Shown here in pieces: positions 5,421 through 12,262 of a DNA stretch of 25,162 nt. The translations under genes were made by a program, and so were the position numbers. Below the pieces are notes generated by a model, which had not been told where the DNA came from, ran no database searches, and worked only from the letters and a program-made list of their open reading frames with translations. The stretch is from VGOB01 sp034435315 (GTDB lineage Bacteria; Chloroflexota; Anaerolineae; UBA4142), in NCBI GenBank assembly GCA_034435315.1, contig DAOTYB010000288.1, forward strand, positions 1-25,162, read 5' to 3'. Each line of letters starts with the position of its first letter. Within the stretch, counting starts at the first letter, position 1.

Positions 5421-7285
5421 AGCAAATTCTTCTGCGGTTACTGACGGCACTGCGCCAACTGCTTCAAGACCGTCGCTTGTATCTGCGCTTGCAACTGGGT
5501 AGCGCGCTGGGGCTGGGCGTGGGCCTCGTGCTCGCGGCGCTCCTGATCTCCGACGTGTTCACCGCGCCTTCCACGCGTCTGAGCGATGTGATCTATCAAA
5601 CCCCAGCCGCCACGCGCCACGTCGTCATCGTTGCGATTGACGACGCCAGCGTGCAAGCGATCGGTCCTCTCCCCTGGTCTCGCGCCACCCTGGCGGCATT
5701 GATTGATGCCATTGCGCGCGCGTCACCGCGCGTGATTGCACTCGACGTGATTCTGCCCGAACCTTCGCAAGACGATGTGCTCCTCGCGCGCGCCCTCGAA
5801 GGTGCGCCGCGCGTCATCCAACCAGTCATCGGCGTCGAAGCGACACTGGCGACCGCCGCTTTTCCGCGCTTTGATTACGTACTCACCCCCGCACCGCTGT
5901 TACGTACCTCCAACACCTCTCTCGCCCATACGTCCATCATGCCGGATCGCGATGGCATCGTGCGTCACATACCTCTCGCCATCGAATCGCAGGGACAACG
6001 TTATCCCGCGCTGGGGCTGGCAGCCTCCGCCGCATTTCAGCAACGCGTACCCGATGTGCGTCTCGAACATCGCACCGTCGTATGGGATACACAACGCCTA
6101 CCCACCGATGCCAGCGGGCGAATGAAAATCATCTTCGTGCATCCCCAGAGCCGGGTGGTTATTCCAGCCGCGGCGATCTTGCGCGGCGACGCGAATATGG
6201 ACGTTTTACGTGACCGTATCGTTCTCGTGGGGGTGACCCAGAGTCGGGCGCGGCTTTTTGTTCCACCCACTTTATCCACACCTCCACTGACTTCGGTCGA
6301 GGTGCATGCGAACGTTATCGAAACGCTTTTGAGGAATCACCTGCTCACCCCGCAAGATCGTTTGACCGAAATTGTGATGATTTTCCTGCTTGCGATTCTC
6401 GCGGGAGCAACGCTGCCCCACTTGCGCTTGCTGTCCGCGCTGGCACTCACGATTATTTACGTGCTGCTCTATCTGGGTTATGCGTTCGCGCTCTTTAGTC
6501 GCGGCACGCTGGTTCAGCCGCTCTATCCGGTGCTGGCATTACTGCTGGTCTTGATCGGCGCGATGGTCTTTCGTTATTTCTCCCACGAACGCCGGCGCGC
6601 AGCACTGAGTCATTTGTTCCGTCGCTATGTGGCACCCGATACGATCGAACAGGTGATGCGCGGTTTCGATCGCGACAGCGCGCTCCTCAGCGGAACGCAA
6701 CGACGTATCTCGGTACTATGTATTGATTTGCGCGATGTCACCCATCTGGCTGAGACACTTGCTCCCGCCGCGCTTTTTCAAATCCTCAATCAATACATCC
6801 GGCTAATCAGCACACACATCTTTCAGCACAATGGCATGCTGATTGAATGCAACGGTGCCGAGATTCTGGCAACGTGGAACCTGTTGCTCGAACAACCCGA
6901 TCACGCGCGCCAGGCATTATCCACCGCCCTCCAGATCAAACAAGAGATTGCGGCATTCAACCGCAATCACACGCCACCCATTTCTTGCCACCTTGGAATG
7001 GGCATTGCCACCGGCGATGTCCTGGCAGGTCGCCTCCATCTGGCAACTTCCACCGAATACACAATTATCGGAGAATGCGTGAGTGTGGCCGAACGTCTTG
7101 CCGTGCGCCCAGAACGGAGCATCTTCATTGATGCAGCAACTTGTACACACGTGGGAGATGAATTTCCCTTGCGCGAAATCAAGCCCATCAAACTGCGTCG
7201 CAAAACGGATCCGCATCGCATCTGGCAAATTGTTCCACCTCCGGAGGAAACGGAAACGGGAGAGTGGAACTCGACAGAAAATTAA
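5396..7285 (+). CDS. CHASE2 sensor with degenerate class III cyclase domain
   Basis: This 629-residue protein has one N-terminal membrane helix (about 36-55), an extracytoplasmic CHASE2 domain (about 60-310), three membrane helices (about 324-395), and a class III nucleotide-cyclase domain (about 433-600). The GTG at 5396 overlaps the phosphatase. Active-site comparison: the first metal Asp is present (D444 in 'CIDLRDVT'), but the second metal Asp is Ala488, the substrate-base Lys is Glu484 ('IECNGAEI' where 'DKFIGDAI' is usual), and the transition-state Asn is Ser563 ('IGECVSVAERL'); Arg567 remains. Catalysis by two-metal chemistry is therefore unlikely in a homodimer; it may be a pseudo-cyclase receptor. 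No heterodimer partner is visible in the window. A bidirectional terminator starts at its 3' end. Confidence 0.9.
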   Translation: MDSLGHPLKQILLRLLTALRQLLQDRRLYLRLQLGSALGLGVGLVLAALLISDVFTAPSTRLSDVIYQTPAATRHVVIVAIDDASVQAIGPLPWSRATLAALIDAIARASPRVIALDVILPEPSQDDVLLARALEGAPRVIQPVIGVEATLATAAFPRFDYVLTPAPLLRTSNTSLAHTSIMPDRDGIVRHIPLAIESQGQRYPALGLAASAAFQQRVPDVRLEHRTVVWDTQRLPTDASGRMKIIFVHPQSRVVIPAAAILRGDANMDVLRDRIVLVGVTQSRARLFVPPTLSTPPLTSVEVHANVIETLLRNHLLTPQDRLTEIVMIFLLAILAGATLPHLRLLSALALTIIYVLLYLGYAFALFSRGTLVQPLYPVLALLLVLIGAMVFRYFSHERRRAALSHLFRRYVAPDTIEQVMRGFDRDSALLSGTQRRISVLCIDLRDVTHLAETLAPAALFQILNQYIRLISTHIFQHNGMLIECNGAEILATWNLLLEQPDHARQALSTALQIKQEIAAFNRNHTPPISCHLGMGIATGDVLAGRLHLATSTEYTIIGECVSVAERLAVRPERSIFIDAATCTHVGDEFPLREIKPIKLRRKTDPHRIWQIVPPPEETETGEWNSTEN

Positions 7286-7314
7286 AAACGCCACGCTGTC
7301 CACGTGGCGTTTTT
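7284..7314. terminator. Bidirectional intrinsic terminator
   Basis: AAAAACGCCACG (7284-7295) pairs perfectly with CGTGGCGTTTTT (7303-7314) around a 7-base loop, with a T7-8 run on the plus strand and A-run on the other. It ends the CHASE2 gene and the converging HNH gene, whose stop is at 7315-7317. Confidence 0.95.
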
Positions 7315-7815
7315 TTATCCGTCCAGAAACGGTTCCCACTCTCGACACTCGGCGAGGTAATGCCCAAACAGCGCGCGCGGAGTAGGTTTGGGTTCAAAAG
7401 GCTTGCGACGTAACGTCATACGCGCTTCTGCCAGCGTTTTACCACCCTTTTTGCGATTGCACGCGGGGCAGGCACTCACCACATTCTCCCATGTATGCGT
7501 CCCGCCGCGATGACGCGGAATGACGTGATCAATCGTCAGATGATTCGACTGCATACCGCAATACTGACACGTAAAATGATCGCGACGAAAGACGGCACGC
7601 CGCGTCAACGCCACGCGCAATCGCGGATGGCGTACCGGACTGGCTAGACGAATGACGGAGGGAATCGGAATCTCCGTCGTCGGTGTACGCAGATAGCCAC
7701 GATTGTTGACAACGATCTCTGCCTTGCCGCTCAGCAGGAGCACAACCGCGCGTTTGATCTGGCATACATTCAGCGGCTCGTAATTCTGATTGAGAACGAG
7801 GACATCGTGATTCAT
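7315..7815 (-). CDS. HNH endonuclease
   Basis: This 166-residue HNH nuclease belongs to the widespread chromosomal type with an N-terminal beta domain ('VLVLNQNYEPLNV', 5-17) and a C-terminal HNH/zinc fold. The motif runs CQYCG ... 'TIDHVIPRHRGG' ... N ... 'CPACNRKKG': two zinc CxxC pairs bracket the catalytic His/Asn/His region. I choose the ATG at 7815 because the family N-terminus begins there; an ATG six codons upstream lies inside the promoter. The -10 box ends 8 bases before the ATG, so the mRNA should be almost leaderless. The cellular role of this family is not established; there is no intron, intein or phage context here. Confidence 0.9.
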   Translation of the reverse strand: MNHDVLVLNQNYEPLNVCQIKRAVVLLLSGKAEIVVNNRGYLRTPTTEIPIPSVIRLASPVRHPRLRVALTRRAVFRRDHFTCQYCGMQSNHLTIDHVIPRHRGGTHTWENVVSACPACNRKKGGKTLAEARMTLRRKPFEPKPTPRALFGHYLAECREWEPFLDG

Positions 7816-7823
7816 TGACCCAT

Positions 7824-7852
7824 AGTATAGCACTGCTGTTTGACTACGTCAA
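7824..7852 (-). promoter_or_regulatory. Promoter of HNH gene with operator-like dyad
   Basis: On the minus strand TTGACG (7847-7852), 17-base spacer, TGC extension and TATACT (7824-7829). The start point falls 1-2 bases before the ATG at 7815. A dyad TTTGAC-TAC-GTCAAA (7839-7853) covers the -35 box and could be a repressor site. The rest of the 115-base gap down to 7930 holds only the start of a repeat array. Confidence 0.75.
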
Positions 7853-7902
7853 AAAACAGGTAGCCACGTAGAGAGTAAAACAAGTAGATTATTCACTCCT
7901 GG

Positions 7903-7958
7903 ACCTGTTGCCCATTCACCCATCACCTGTTTACCTGCTACCCGCCACCTGACCACCC
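7903..7958. repeat. Period 7-8 array at GT2 3' end
   Basis: Degenerate units such as ACCTGTT, GCCCATT, CACCCATC, ACCTGTT, TACCTGC and TACCCGCC. On the minus strand it encodes the last eight residues and the TAA stop (7931-7933) of the GT2 gene and continues beyond the stop. Confidence 0.65.
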
Positions 7959-8752
7959 ATCTGCATCTCACGCAACATCCGCCACCGCACAAACGCATAG
8001 TACGCCATCAGCGCGCTGAGGAGCAAGCCGTGCCCGCCATCGCGCCAGCCCTGCAACGCGATGTACCGCCGGAAAAATTCGCGCAGCGGCTGTCCGAGCG
8101 CGCCACGCCACCGCGCGCGTCGCCCTTCGGCATACCACACCTGCGCTTCATAGCGCGTGTAGACGATTTGCTTTTTGCGAAACTGCGCCAGCGTTTCATA
8201 GTTGTAGTGAATCAGCGGCTCGCGCAAATAGCCCACCTCGCCGTCCCACAGCACCAACTCGTGCACCTCGCGCGCGGGGTCAAAGCGCGCGCGTCCTTTC
8301 TTCAGCACGCGCGGTTGATAATCGGGTGACCAGCCGGTGTGGCGAATCTCTTTGCCAAAGATGATGTTGCGGCGGGGCACCCAAAAACCGACCACCGACG
8401 GATGACCGCCGACCACCGACAAAGAGTAGCCGTCAGCGGTCTGCGGTCGGTGATCAACGGTCTTTTCGCGAATCTCCTTGCCCAGCGCGGGTGTGGCGCG
8501 TTCGTCCGCATCAATGAAAAAAATCCAGTCGCCGCGCGCGAGTTCGATAGCGGCGTTGCGCTGGTTGGGAAAATTGTCCAGTTTGCGGAATTCGACGCGC
8601 GCGCCCATCTCTCGCGCCAGTGCGACCGTGTCATCGGTGCTGAAATCGTCGAGGACGAGGAGTTCATCGGCGAACGCGCGCACGGAGGCAAGGCAATCGC
8701 GGATGTGCTTTTGTTCGTTGTGGGTGAGAACGCCGACCGTCAAACTTGTCAT
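7931..8752 (-). CDS. GT2 glycosyltransferase (WaaE/KdtX-like)
   Basis: This 273-residue GT-A enzyme resembles the WaaE/KdtX group of inverting transferases that add a hexose to a lipid or core sugar on the cytoplasmic face. Residues 3-95 form the nucleotide-sugar half with 'VLDDFSTDDT' and the metal-binding DADE (81-84). The acceptor half holds 'GFWVPRRNIIFGKEIRHTGW' (122-141). A membrane-associating C-terminus follows (about 235-262). Between the two halves, residues about 97-121 are encoded by a repeat array absent from the usual family alignment, and the last eight residues come from another array. It is the last gene of the polysaccharide cluster, 6 bases after the HEPN gene. Confidence 0.88.
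   Translation of the reverse strand: MTSLTVGVLTHNEQKHIRDCLASVRAFADELLVLDDFSTDDTVALAREMGARVEFRKLDNFPNQRNAAIELARGDWIFFIDADERATPALGKEIREKTVDHRPQTADGYSLSVVGGHPSVVGFWVPRRNIIFGKEIRHTGWSPDYQPRVLKKGRARFDPAREVHELVLWDGEVGYLREPLIHYNYETLAQFRKKQIVYTRYEAQVWYAEGRRARWRGALGQPLREFFRRYIALQGWRDGGHGLLLSALMAYYAFVRWRMLREMQMGGQVAGSR
8388..8466. repeat. Mirrored heptamer array inside GT2 gene
   Basis: Five in-register units (CCGACCA, CCGACGG, ATGACCG, CCGACCA, CCGACAA; 8388-8422) are followed after about 9 bases by inverted-sense units (GTCAGCG, GTCTGCG, GTCGGTG, ATCAACG; 8432-8459). The second half approximates the reverse complement of the first. It adds about 25 in-frame residues to the enzyme. Confidence 0.8.
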
Positions 8753-8758
8753 CTCGGC

Positions 8759-9145
8759 TTAGCGCACCCCAAAAAACTTGCGCGCAAATTTGCGAACGGC
8801 TTTGGCAGTTTCGAGTGCCGCGCGTGCATCTTCGATTGAAGGAACACCACTTGGGTAACGCGCCGCAACTGCAAAATCCGAAAGCGTTTCGAGTAAATCC
8901 TTTGACACAGGCACGAGAATTCCTGCTTCTTCACACAAATCGCTCAGTTTAGAAAGGTCGTGGATTTTGGGAAAGGGTTTGGCGCGCGCCACCAACATCG
9001 CTTTCAGATATTTCTCCGCACACTGTTGCGCGTGAAAACAGACTCCGTACATCAATGGTTGTTTGCGCCGCAGAGCGGAGACAGCCAATTTGTAATCTTC
9101 TTCGGCTTTGGCAATCCACGCACGAGGATCAAGTTCGTCGTTCAT
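8759..9145 (-). CDS. HEPN-domain toxin of MNT-HEPN pair
   Basis: This 128-residue all-helical protein is of the HEPN family (PF05168-like), with 'AWIAKAEEDYKLA' near the start, 'CFHAQQCAEKYLKAMLV' (36-52), 'KIHDLSKL' (60-67) and 'FAVAARYPSG' (91-100). In MNT-HEPN (type VII) modules the HEPN protein is an RNase toxin, neutralised by adenylylation by the partner nucleotidyltransferase. I choose the ATG at 9145 with AAGG 8 bases upstream; the longer frame would overlap the partner. It overlaps the nucleotidyltransferase gene by 17 bases, the usual antitoxin-first order. It sits inside the glycan cluster, so it may stabilise the locus. Confidence 0.88.
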   Translation of the reverse strand: MNDELDPRAWIAKAEEDYKLAVSALRRKQPLMYGVCFHAQQCAEKYLKAMLVARAKPFPKIHDLSKLSDLCEEAGILVPVSKDLLETLSDFAVAARYPSGVPSIEDARAALETAKAVRKFARKFFGVR

Positions 9146-9542
9146 AAAGTACCTTCCCCTGCGTGTAGATTTCTTTAATGAAAAAATTCCCTGATTCGAT
9201 TGCCGTCTTGATCTCCTGTGGTGTTCTGACAATAATATCCACCGCAAACGGACGCGGGCGCAACAATCGTGAAACCGCCAGGAATCGCTCTTTGTGCGAC
9301 GCCTTCGTCTCCATCACCACAAGCAAATCCACATCGCTATCGGGCGTGGGGTTGCCATAGGCATACGAACCAAAGAGGATGATTTTCTGCGGACGCAACA
9401 CGCGCGCGATGCGCCGCACCGCTTTGGGCAGCGTCTCACTCACAGGCGCATCGCAGCCGATAGGGGTGATTGCGGGAATCGTAAATTTACGCCGCCGCAT
9501 TGGCTTGGTGCGACGATTGTTCACGCGAGAGGACCCTGGCAT
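9129..9542 (-). CDS. MNT-family nucleotidyltransferase antitoxin
   Basis: This 137-residue minimal nucleotidyltransferase carries the pol-beta signature GS (58-59) followed by G63 and 'SDVDLLVV' with metal ligands Asp70 and Asp72, and the third acidic residue Asp102 in 'AVDIIV'. It should transfer AMP to the HEPN toxin. The N-terminal 20 residues are basic (RRTKPMRRRK) and longer than the core family. The start at 9542 is supported by GAGG 6 bases upstream. It begins 24 bases after the restored stop of the TumE-type gene and overlaps the HEPN gene, forming a compact toxin-antitoxin block. Confidence 0.9.
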   Translation of the reverse strand: MPGSSRVNNRRTKPMRRRKFTIPAITPIGCDAPVSETLPKAVRRIARVLRPQKIILFGSYAYGNPTPDSDVDLLVVMETKASHKERFLAVSRLLRPRPFAVDIIVRTPQEIKTAIESGNFFIKEIYTQGKVLYERRT

Positions 9543-9566
9543 TCTGAACCTCTACCACCCTATCAC

Positions 9567-9952
9567 TCAAACCATCCCTGCCATGATTTCATCCAAAACC
9601 TGCGTCAAAGTAGGCATCTCTGAAGTAATTATGCCCTCTGCAGTATGCTTGTGAGCACGTTGCGCCAACGCCGGGCGGTGTACCGCATTATCGTACGAAA
9701 AATCAACGTTTTGTTTGCACTCTGGTAATGATACGCGTACATCATTCTTGGCTCGGACAAAGTCAGGTCAACAAATTCGCGAAAATGCAACTCGCTACCA
9801 TCTTCGAACAATAACACACCAGCAATCAAACCGCGCACTCTCGAACGAGGCTCCGTCTCCAAACTGACGCGCGCGATCCTACCAGCCGTTACAAATGCGT
9901 TCAAGAGGTTGGTAATGGATTGAGCATAATCATAAAAATCGGTAGCGGGCAT
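9567..9952 (-). pseudogene. TumE-type (DUF6516) toxin, frameshifted
   Basis: The first frame (9952 down to about 9700) encodes about 84 residues of the DUF6516/TumE toxin family, including 'LLFEDGSELHFREFVDL' and 'YAYHYQ'. It then goes off-family and would stop at 9629. One base is missing near 9697-9703, at a run of five T on the coding strand. After the shift the other frame reads 'YDNAVHRPALAQRAHKH' and continues through 'GIITSEMPTLTQVLDEIMA' to a TGA at 9567-9569. That restored tail carries the family's Tyr-Asp-Asn and His-rich end. Thus the gene is a recent pseudogene, a sequencing or assembly error in the homopolymer, or rarely a -1 frameshifting gene. The antitoxin gene ends 4 bases upstream of its ATG. 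Confidence 0.8.
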
Positions 9953-9956
9953 GTTC

Positions 9957-10226
9957 TCATTCCTCTAGTTCAGACTCCAACCCTTGCAACAACTTTGCCT
10001 CACCCGCCCATTCTACATACTCTAAATCGTTGCCGCCCAAATCTTCCGCTGTCATCTCTTTCAAGAAATGCGCCGTCGTTACATGATAACGCGCCTCAAA
10101 CTCGCTGAGACGACGCCTGGTTCGTTCAATACTCGCGCGCAAACGGGCTTTGTATGCCTCCAGAGCATCAAGTACTGTTTGCGTCCCTTGACGATCCGAT
10201 AGTTCAATCACCATTTGGATGCCCAT
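9957..10226 (-). CDS. Probable antitoxin partner of TumE-type toxin
   Basis: This 89-residue protein starts with a short beta/hydrophobic strand 'GIQMVIELSDRQ' then a long helical, Arg/Glu-rich stretch (about 15-50, coiled-coil-like) and a segment 'EFEARYHVTTAHFLKEM...LEYVEWAGEAKLLQGLE' resembling small partner proteins encoded before DUF6516 toxins. I have no direct domain match, so the antitoxin role rests on order and spacing: it precedes the toxin by 4 bases. The ATG at 10226 has GGAGG 5 bases upstream; the longer frame to 10253 would overlap the previous gene. It probably has no promoter of its own in the 24-base gap, so it would be read with the glycan cluster. Confidence 0.7.
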   Translation of the reverse strand: MGIQMVIELSDRQGTQTVLDALEAYKARLRASIERTRRRLSEFEARYHVTTAHFLKEMTAEDLGGNDLEYVEWAGEAKLLQGLESELEE

Positions 10227-10249
10227 TGTATCCTCCAGAAAATCGCCAG

Positions 10250-11245
10250 TCATTCACCAACATTATGCCAGACCTGCCGATACGCGTCAAGCCGCCGCGC
10301 CAGTTCGTCTTGTGTAACCTCGCCGCGCCGCGCCGCCGCGCGCGCCTTGCGCGCCTCATTCCACAATCCCGCGCGCACAATCTGCCGCGCCACAAACCAG
10401 AACGCGCGCGAGTAATGCTTGCGAAACAACCGCGCTCGCGCGCGCCACAATTCGACGAACATTGTCTCGCGGAACTGACGCGTGCTTTGCGCTTCGTAAT
10501 GCACGATTTCTGCTTGCGGCACGCACCAGATTTCCCACCCCGCGCGCTGGAGCCGTATCGCCCAGTCAATCTCTTCGCAATAGATGAAAAATTGCTCGTC
10601 CAGCCAGCCCACCTGCTCTGCCGCCGCGCGCCGCACCAGAAAATCTGCCCCCAACGGATGATCTACTCGAAACGGTGCGCCGCGCGCATACCACGCGCGC
10701 GGATAGCGTCCGTTCAAACGCGATTCCGTGAGCCGCCAGTTAATCGGAAAAAAGTCGAGAAAGATTTGCGCGAGCGATGGAAACGCGAACGCAGAATGTT
10801 GCAACGTTCCATCGCCGTACACCAACTTGCCACCGCATGCGCCTGCGCGCGGATGCGCGTCCATAAACGCGACCAGCGTCTCGAGCGCGCCCGCGCGCAC
10901 CTCCGTATCGGGATTGAGCATCAACACATAGCGACCGCGCGTCAACGCAAACGCTTGATTGTTCGCCGCCGCAAAACCACGATTCGTCGCGTTCTCGATG
11001 AGATGCACCTCAGGAAATTTCGCGCGCACCATCGCCGCGCTGCCATCGTGCGAGGCGTTGTCCACCACAAAGATCTCAGTGGATAGTGGATAGGGGATAG
11101 TGGACAGTTCCTCGGTCTTTCTAACCACTGACCACTGATTACTAACCACTAACCACTGATCACCGACCACTGATCTCAGGCACCGCTCCAACAACTCCCG
11201 CACATTGTAACTAACAATCACAACGGACAAATCAATTTGGCTCAT
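10250..11245 (-). CDS. GT2 rhamnosyltransferase-like (WbbL-type)
   Basis: This 331-residue GT-A enzyme resembles WbbL-type rhamnosyl transferases acting on lipid-linked sugars in the cytoplasm. It has the N-terminal 'SVVIVSYNVRELL' strand, 'FVVDNASHDGS' (59-69), 'NATNRGFAAANNQA' (85-98), the metal-binding NPDTE (111-115), and the acceptor-side 'FIYCEEIDWAIRLQRAGW'. Residues about 24-56 are repeat-encoded and separate two elements normally only a few residues apart in the Rossmann-like core, yet the frame stays open. Its ATG at 11245 is itself a unit of the 8-base array that also ends the ROK gene. The C-terminal 70 residues are Arg/Ala-rich helices, possibly membrane-associated. Confidence 0.88.
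   Translation of the reverse strand: MSQIDLSVVIVSYNVRELLERCLRSVVGDQWLVVSNQWSVVRKTEELSTIPYPLSTEIFVVDNASHDGSAAMVRAKFPEVHLIENATNRGFAAANNQAFALTRGRYVLMLNPDTEVRAGALETLVAFMDAHPRAGACGGKLVYGDGTLQHSAFAFPSLAQIFLDFFPINWRLTESRLNGRYPRAWYARGAPFRVDHPLGADFLVRRAAAEQVGWLDEQFFIYCEEIDWAIRLQRAGWEIWCVPQAEIVHYEAQSTRQFRETMFVELWRARARLFRKHYSRAFWFVARQIVRAGLWNEARKARAAARRGEVTQDELARRLDAYRQVWHNVGE
11078..11179. repeat. Mirrored heptamer array inside GT2 gene
   Basis: Four units of the AGTGGAT type (11078-11105) and, after an 18-base divider, eight in-register units of the ACCACTG type (11124-11179). The second word contains the reverse complement of the first; 11076-11089 and 11146-11159 pair at 13 of 14 positions. It encodes about 33 extra residues. 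Confidence 0.85.
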
Positions 11246-11292
11246 TGGCTCATTGGTTCATTGGTTCATTGGTTCATTGGCTCATTGCTCAT
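11239..11292. repeat. 8-base array at ROK/GT2 junction
   Basis: Six units of GGCTCATT or GGTTCATT (11239-11286). Read on the minus strand each unit carries AATGA, i.e. an overlapping ATG and TGA. One unit provides the ROK stop (11266-11268) and another the GT2 start (11243-11245). Confidence 0.9.
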
Positions 11293-12249
11293 AGCAAGCA
11301 CCGCCGCGCCCAACAACCCCGCCTCATCGCCCAACTCCGCTGGCACGATGCGCACGCCGCGCCGCATCGAAGGCATTGCGTACTCGTCAAAAGTTTTTTG
11401 AATCGTCGGATAGATGAACTCCCACGCGTGAATGGCGACGCCGCCTCCCAGCACAAACAATTCCGTATCAAAGTTGTGTTGCAAACTCACCAATCCCAAG
11501 CCGATGTAAAATCCCGCGCGCGCAAAGATTTCGCGCGCCAGCGCATCGCCCGCGCGCGCGGCTTGCGTGATGAGCGCGCCCGTGACGCGCGCTGGATCGT
11601 CCTCGATTAGCGCGCGCAATTGCGAAGCGCGTCCCGCGCGCAATGCCTCCTGCACGGCGCGTTCCAGCGCGGGACCCGCCGCAAGCACTTCGAGACAACC
11701 GACGTTGCCACAGTTGCAACGCGGACCATTCGCTTCCAGCGTTTGATGCCCCACCTCGCCGGCAAAACCGCGCGCGCCCAAAAACAAACGATTGTTCGCA
11801 ATGATGCCACCGCCGATGCCGGTGCTAATCGTGACGTAAATCAGATTCGCGATGCCGCGCCCCGCGCCTAAACGCTGTTCGCCGAGCGCAGCAAGATTCG
11901 CATCGTTGCCGATGAACGCGGGAACGTGAAATTCGTCTTCCAGCCGCGCCTTCATCGGAAAATCAATCATCCCCGGCAGATTCGGCGCCTCGAAGATGAT
12001 GCCGCGCCACGGATCGGTGGTGCCGGGCGCACCCAAGCCAATGCCGCGCACGCGCGACCAATCGTCTGTCACCGCGCGCATCGTCGCGACAAGACGCGCG
12101 AACACCGCTTCGACACCTTCCGCCGCGCGCGCCGGTGTCGCCAATCGCTTGACGATGTTGCCGCGCGCATCGCACAGCGCGACGCGAATTTGCGTACCGC
12201 CCAGATCAACTGCTACGACGAACGACCTTCGTCCTTCGTCATTCGTCAT
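11266..12249 (-). CDS. ROK-family sugar kinase (glucokinase-like)
   Basis: This 327-residue ROK protein should phosphorylate glucose, mannose or an N-acylated amino sugar. It has the phosphate-binding 'AVDLGGTQIRVAL' (13-25), the catalytic GND (114-116), 'ISTGIGGGII' (141-150), the ROK hallmark 'GEVGH' (164-168) and zinc ligands CNCGNVGC (178-185). There is no DNA-binding domain, so it is an enzyme rather than a repressor. I choose the ATG at 12249; this codon and the first seven residues lie in a heptamer array that also contains the upstream stop. The last few codons and stop lie in an 8-base array. It probably feeds sugar phosphates into the glycan pathway. Confidence 0.9.
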   Translation of the reverse strand: MTNDEGRRSFVVAVDLGGTQIRVALCDARGNIVKRLATPARAAEGVEAVFARLVATMRAVTDDWSRVRGIGLGAPGTTDPWRGIIFEAPNLPGMIDFPMKARLEDEFHVPAFIGNDANLAALGEQRLGAGRGIANLIYVTISTGIGGGIIANNRLFLGARGFAGEVGHQTLEANGPRCNCGNVGCLEVLAAGPALERAVQEALRAGRASQLRALIEDDPARVTGALITQAARAGDALAREIFARAGFYIGLGLVSLQHNFDTELFVLGGGVAIHAWEFIYPTIQKTFDEYAMPSMRRGVRIVPAELGDEAGLLGAAVLAMSNEPMNQ

Positions 12250-12262
12250 TCGTCCGTCATCT
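12228..12262. repeat. Heptamer array at PGT/ROK junction
   Basis: Four units TTCGTCC, TTCGTCA, TTCGTCA, TTCGTCC in register (12228-12255), then GTCATCT. On the minus strand the array holds the TGA of the sugar transferase (12257-12259) and the ATG of the ROK gene (12247-12249). The same word recurs at 14719, 15868 and 16593. Confidence 0.88.

Noticed and set aside
7315..7815. Homing endonuclease or intron-encoded HNH
   Set aside because: It has its own promoter and terminator, a standard chromosomal HNH layout, and no interrupted host gene or intron structure.
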